Shown here: piece after piece, positions 25,187 through 28,842 of the stretch
Layout: the number at the start of each line of letters is the position of its first letter
Numbering within the stretch: position 1 is the stretch's first letter
NCBI GenBank assembly: GCA_964425355.1
Contig: CAYRMO010000029.1
Location: 1 to 28,842, forward strand
Direction: 5' to 3'
Source of the DNA: Litorimonas sp964425355
GTDB lineage: Bacteria > Pseudomonadota > Alphaproteobacteria > Caulobacterales > Maricaulaceae
Length of the DNA stretch: 28,842 nt
Notes under the pieces: generated by a model
The model's database searches: none
What the model was told of the DNA's origin: nothing
The model's input: the letters and a program-made list of their open reading frames with translations, nothing else
Made by a program: the position numbers and the translations under genes

Positions 25187-27029
25187 TCAGAGGATGAAAT
25201 CAGCTTCAAGATCAATATCATCAACAGACCCAATGCCTGTCAGTTCAACGCTTGTGTCTTCATCAATATAGATAAAGACCGTCCCGTCATTTTCGACAAG
25301 ATTGATATCGTTCAGATCTTTAATTCCAGTCCCAGACAGGTCAATTTGGTCACCTTCTGTAGAATTGAAATCTTCAATTCGGTTATAACCAGAATCTGCA
25401 TCAAAGACAAAAATGTCAGCTCCTTTGCCACCTATAAGGAGGTCATTCCCTTGACCACCAAAAATTGAATCATCTACATCTGTGCCAAGAAGGAAATCAT
25501 CTCCCTCGCCGCCATTGATAAAATGCAGCTCAGCTGCAGGTTCTGGCATCGGCGTTGGGGTTGGTACTGGCGTTGGAACTGGCGCTGGCGCCGGTATTGT
25601 CGGTGTCGTGACGAGGAAATCATCACCCAAATCTTCTATGTGCTTAACGTCAGTGAGCTGGATTGATGTATCCTCATCAAGGTAAGCAAAGACATTTCCG
25701 TCATGTTCGACAAGATTAAGTTGATCAACATCAGTTAATCCAAAATCCGTCAAATCCAAACGATCACCCGCACCAAAGTCGACAATCCTGTCATGACCTG
25801 AGCCATCACTAAAGACAAATATATCTGATCCAGACCCACCAATCAGGAGATCGTTCCCTTGTCCGCCGTCAATAACGTCTTTGCCATTTCCACCATCAAG
25901 CGTATCATCGCCTTGACCGCCAGAGAGTGTGTCAGCGCCATTGCCACCAAAGATAATATCATCACCAGCAAAACCGTGAACCTCATCACGTCCACCAAGC
26001 GCAAAAATATCATCATCACCAGTTGTACCAATAAGTTGTTCAGCTTGGTTAGAACCCGTAATTTCGGTCACGCCATTTGTGTTACCTGGTGTAGGTGCCG
26101 GCTCCGGAGTTGGCTCAGGTGTGGGCTCAGGCNNNNNNNNNNNNNNNNNNNNNNNNNNNNNNNNNNNNNNNNNNNNNNNNNNNNNNNNNNNNNNNNNNNN
26201 NNNNNNNNNNNNNNNNNNNNNNNNNNNNNNNNGGCTCAGGTGTGGGCTCAGGCGTTGGCTCTGGCTCAGGCGTGGGCTCAGGCTCAGGTGTGGGCTCAGG
26301 CGTTGGCTCTGGCTCAGGTGTGGGCTCTGGCGTTGGCTCAGGTTCTGGGGCTGGTTCGGGCAAGGCATCATCAAAGACAATATCGTCAACCGCTAGAAAC
26401 TCGAATTCGCCCACGGCATTCCCATCGACTCCGGGTTCAAGACCCGTGAAAATCAGCGCGTCAATATTAGATGCAGTATCTGTCCCCCAAATTGGGTGGA
26501 AAATTGTTATAGACCCATCAGCGTTTTCGACAATTGTGAACTCAGACCGCGCACCATCATAATTAATCTGGGAAAACCCATTAGGGTCCGCATCATAGAT
26601 GTCATCGCCTACACCACCATAAAGACCCGAAAGATTCGCCGTGGCGAAGAGTACATCATCTCCATTCGTGCCGTTCAACACATTGTCATTGTCGATACGC
26701 TGGGCAGGCAATCCTGCCGTTCCTGCTATCGAATCGGCCAAACTAAACGTTTCGCCAGAACGCGCGAAGAAAATCGCTTCTACATTTGTGACCGTGTTCG
26801 CGCCCCAAGTTGCATGTGTTGCAAGCACGGACCCATCATTCTGCTCTGTAAACGTCCACTCAATCAGGTCACCATCAACATTCAAAACGTCGAATCCGGC
26901 CCCGCCGTCAACAAAATCAATACCCATTCCCACAAAAAAAGTATTATCTGTTGCATCTCCAACCAAAACATCATCGGTCTCATTAGACCCCACAACGCCC
27001 CCATTAACGCCATCAATTACACTTAACAT
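25187..27029 (-). CDS. RTX-type secreted protein with PEPT repeats, interrupted by an assembly gap
   Basis: Two frames across a run of Ns appear to be one gene. The 5' part (start ATG 27029, GAGG upstream) encodes NGTNGDDVLFA-type motifs and ends in a long Pro-Glu-Pro-Thr spacer. The 3' part (end 25187) encodes the same spacer and then many nonapeptide-like repeats (GGNGADTLSGGQGDDTLDGG and GGQGNDLLIGG), with FVF strands that bind calcium in type I-secreted proteins. The C-terminus IDLEADFIL is a plausible type I secretion signal. The 797 bases before the gap plus the 946 after require a true gap divisible by 3, so the 100 Ns are a placeholder and not the real size. There is no Sec signal. 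It is probably an extracellular calcium-dependent adhesin or surface protein. Confidence 0.82.
26095..26360 (-). repeat. Pro-Glu-Pro-Thr coding repeat containing a 100-N gap
   Basis: Tandem CAGGYGTGGGCTCAGG-type units encode (PEPTPE)n in the RTX gene. The Ns span 26133-26232. The repeat explains the assembly break. The true copy number is unknown. Confidence 0.9.
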
Positions 27030-27258
27030 ATCTATTGCCTCTAACGGTGGGTTGCATCGATTTGATACAACTGAGAGTGTAAGTGCAATTCGTTGGCCAT
27101 ATTAGAAAAAGCCCTAAAAGTCTGATCATAGACAGGGTAATATATTCAAATAATACAACGCATTCCAATTTTTGGAGTGGTCTTAAACGTTTGAATGGGT
27201 ATATGGGAATTAATGGGTAGCTTGCTTAGGCAAGCCATAAAAAGGGTAGAGATATTTC
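27030..27258. promoter_or_regulatory. Divergent region between RTX and MoxR genes
   Basis: These 229 bases must hold promoters for the RTX gene (minus) and the ATPase (plus). They are AT-rich, but I cannot identify a convincing promoter or operator. Confidence 0.4.
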
Positions 27259-28545
27259 GTGGCCAAATCAGATAGTATTGAAAAAATTGTTACCAGTTTG
27301 AAAACGCATATTCAGGCGCTTGATGCGCAGTTCGTTGGGCGAAAAGCCATGTTAGAACTAATAACGCTTGGCCTAATCATGCATGAACATGTCCTCTTGA
27401 TCGGTCCTCCTGGGACAGGTAAATCAGCGGCGGTACAAGCCGTCGCGTCAGGGCTTAAGGTCAAAAATTTCGAATATTTGATAGGCCGATTTACAGAACC
27501 TTCCGAGCTCTTTGGTGGACTAGACCTCAACGCGCTAAAAGATGGGCGTGTAGAACCTGTTACAAAAGGTATGTTGCCCGAAGCAGAAATAGCCTTTCTT
27601 GATGAGATTTTTCTTGGTTCAACGGCAATTTTGAATTCACTTTTGAAAATATTGAATGAACGCACCTATCAGCGTGGACAATTTTCGGTCAAAACGCCCC
27701 TCCTCTCATGCATCGCCGCTTCAAATCATTTACCGGATGAGTCGCTCCTCGCGGCTTTTGCGGATCGGTTTTTGCTAACGATGTTTGTTGAGCCCATTGG
27801 CGAAGAACAAATGGCAGACCTATTGAAGGTTGGATGGACACAGTTTCAAGACGGTGGTCAAAAATTATCGCCGCTCCCGAAAACCCATATCACTAAACTT
27901 CACAAAGCCGCTCTATCCGTCGACCTTTCAGATGTCACCGAACAATATGCGCATATCACCCGAAAATTGCGACTTCTCGGCGTCTCACTCTCCGATCGAA
28001 AAATCGTAAAAGGACAAAAAGCGATTGCGGCTGCCGCCCTTCTCAGAGGATCAATGCAAGCGGGCCCGGAAGACCTATGGCCCGTCACCTATCTCGTGCA
28101 AGATGCGACCCGCCAATCTGAGGCGAGAGAACTATTAGAAAAAGAATTGAAAGACAGCTTCAACCCAGTCCTGTCTGAAAGTGCATCTGAAGCGACCTAT
28201 GGGGCCACGGCTCACGCTGCACATCTAACATCTAAGGGTGAAGCCTTACTCGCAGACAAACCGGCCCTTTCAACAGATCCAATTTATGAAATTTGGCTGG
28301 TACGGTTAGAAACGCTTTTAACCCAGATTGAATCCGGCTTTGACAAAGACAATCTCCCGCAAGGGTTGAGGCTGCTAAGAACGTCAATCCTATCACACCT
28401 TGAAGGTAAATCCGGTACAACAGAGTCAACTGAACCCAAAGCCGAGAATGACCGCGGAGAAAGTGAAGCAGAAGACAATATGTCGTCATCTGAAAATCTG
28501 ACGAATGATAGGAATGCGAAACCTAATCCTTGGACACAGTCATAA
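27259..28545 (+). CDS. MoxR-type AAA+ ATPase
   Basis: This is a 428-residue AAA+ ATPase of the MoxR/RavA class. Walker A GPPGTGKS is at residues 49-56, Walker B IAFLDE at 111-116, sensor-1 ASNHLP with N156, and the arginine finger in AFADRF near R170. The C-terminal lid follows, and the last 60 residues form a charged, Glu-rich disordered tail. Such ATPases remodel partner proteins, commonly with vWA-domain partners. The GTG at 27259 starts the frame and its ribosome binding site (AGGGTAGAG) is weak. The ATG of the next gene lies 6 bases after the stop, so they form one operon. The vWA protein at 22459 is 3 kb away with two minus-strand genes between, so a direct link is unproven. Confidence 0.88.
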   Translation: MAKSDSIEKIVTSLKTHIQALDAQFVGRKAMLELITLGLIMHEHVLLIGPPGTGKSAAVQAVASGLKVKNFEYLIGRFTEPSELFGGLDLNALKDGRVEPVTKGMLPEAEIAFLDEIFLGSTAILNSLLKILNERTYQRGQFSVKTPLLSCIAASNHLPDESLLAAFADRFLLTMFVEPIGEEQMADLLKVGWTQFQDGGQKLSPLPKTHITKLHKAALSVDLSDVTEQYAHITRKLRLLGVSLSDRKIVKGQKAIAAAALLRGSMQAGPEDLWPVTYLVQDATRQSEARELLEKELKDSFNPVLSESASEATYGATAHAAHLTSKGEALLADKPALSTDPIYEIWLVRLETLLTQIESGFDKDNLPQGLRLLRTSILSHLEGKSGTTESTEPKAENDRGESEAEDNMSSSENLTNDRNAKPNPWTQS

Positions 28546-28551
28546 CGCCTT

Positions 28552-28842
28552 ATGCGGTGGCAAGTCGTAGATAAAACCCAAGAGCCAACAGCGCTACTTA
28601 TGGATGGTTTAACAGACCCCCTCGATTTTTTATTGGAGATACGCGTAACGAAACCAGCTTTTTTCGGGCAATTGGAGGTCGCTATGGGAGATCGCTGGGC
28701 TGTTATATTTGGACAAAATCACAAAGGCGAAATCCTGTTACCTCATATTGCACAAGCAAGGGCCCTCTATAAACACAAGAGAAATATATGGTTGCCGACC
28801 GGCGTGGACTTCGATTTAGATGAAGATACGCAACAAGACTAT
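28552..28842 (+). CDS. Unidentified gene downstream of the MoxR ATPase, truncated by the window edge
   Basis: The frame begins at ATG 28552 and runs open to the last base, giving 97 residues so far. It starts MRWQVVDKTQEPTALLMDGL and includes FFGQLEVAMGDRWAVIFGQ and GEILLPHIAQ. I do not recognise a family. The position directly after a MoxR ATPase, with only 6 bases between, suggests a partner protein, which in many such operons is a component of a MoxR-vWA module. The missing C-terminus prevents a better call. Confidence 0.7.
   Translation, partial: MRWQVVDKTQEPTALLMDGLTDPLDFLLEIRVTKPAFFGQLEVAMGDRWAVIFGQNHKGEILLPHIAQARALYKHKRNIWLPTGVDFDLDEDTQQDY

Noticed and set aside
26095..26360. CRISPR-like tandem array
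   Set aside because: The repeat units are tandem, codon-periodic and encode Pro-Glu-Pro-Thr. There are no unique spacers.
27312..27665. Minus-strand 117-codon frame opposite the MoxR gene
   Set aside because: It is antisense to an ATPase with all its catalytic motifs. There is no independent evidence that it is coding.

Overview
The window looks like a chromosomal segment of a marine-type alphaproteobacterium. The reasons are a complete System I cytochrome c maturation operon of alphaproteobacterial type (ccmI, ccmE, ccmF, ccmH, ccmA, ccmB, ccmC, ccmD, ccmG), moderate to low GC, and large secreted surface proteins. The low GC and gene style suggest the Maricaulales/Hyphomonadales group, but this is inferred without any search.

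Layout. Positions 1-2024 are gene-poor: two small membrane proteins on the minus strand, then a decayed stretch with a histidine-kinase ATPase fragment next to a repeated 26-27 base element. Positions 2025-3233 hold a DIP1984-family protein and a class I methyltransferase. Positions 3433-7983 are one large autotransporter with a beta-helical passenger and a C-terminal barrel.

Positions 8306-13921 form a divergent five-gene block matching the conserved but functionally unassigned STM4011-STM4015 set. On the minus strand are a WGR/leucine-rich-repeat protein, an ATP-grasp-like protein and a sulfatase-fold hydrolase. On the plus strand are two overlapping radical SAM enzymes. Tight overlaps within each arm and a shared 200-base divergent promoter region suggest one pathway. 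This is the strongest candidate for an undescribed system here.

Positions 14224-21112 are the ccm operon, all minus strand, in the order ccmI-E-F-H-A-B-C-D-G, with most genes overlapping or nearly touching. It includes a 50-residue ccmD. Together the products supply reduced apocytochrome thiols (CcmG, CcmH), export and load heme (CcmABCD, CcmE) and ligate it (CcmF, CcmH, CcmI).

Positions 21438-28842 are mostly envelope functions: a membrane-anchored alpha/beta hydrolase, an exported vWA-domain protein, an exported SH3-domain protein (sharing a terminator with the vWA gene), and an RTX-type secreted protein interrupted by a 100-N assembly gap in a Pro-Glu-Pro-Thr repeat. Last come a MoxR-type AAA ATPase and an unidentified gene that runs off the end of the window.

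I found no tRNA, rRNA, CRISPR array, intact insertion sequence or replication origin.
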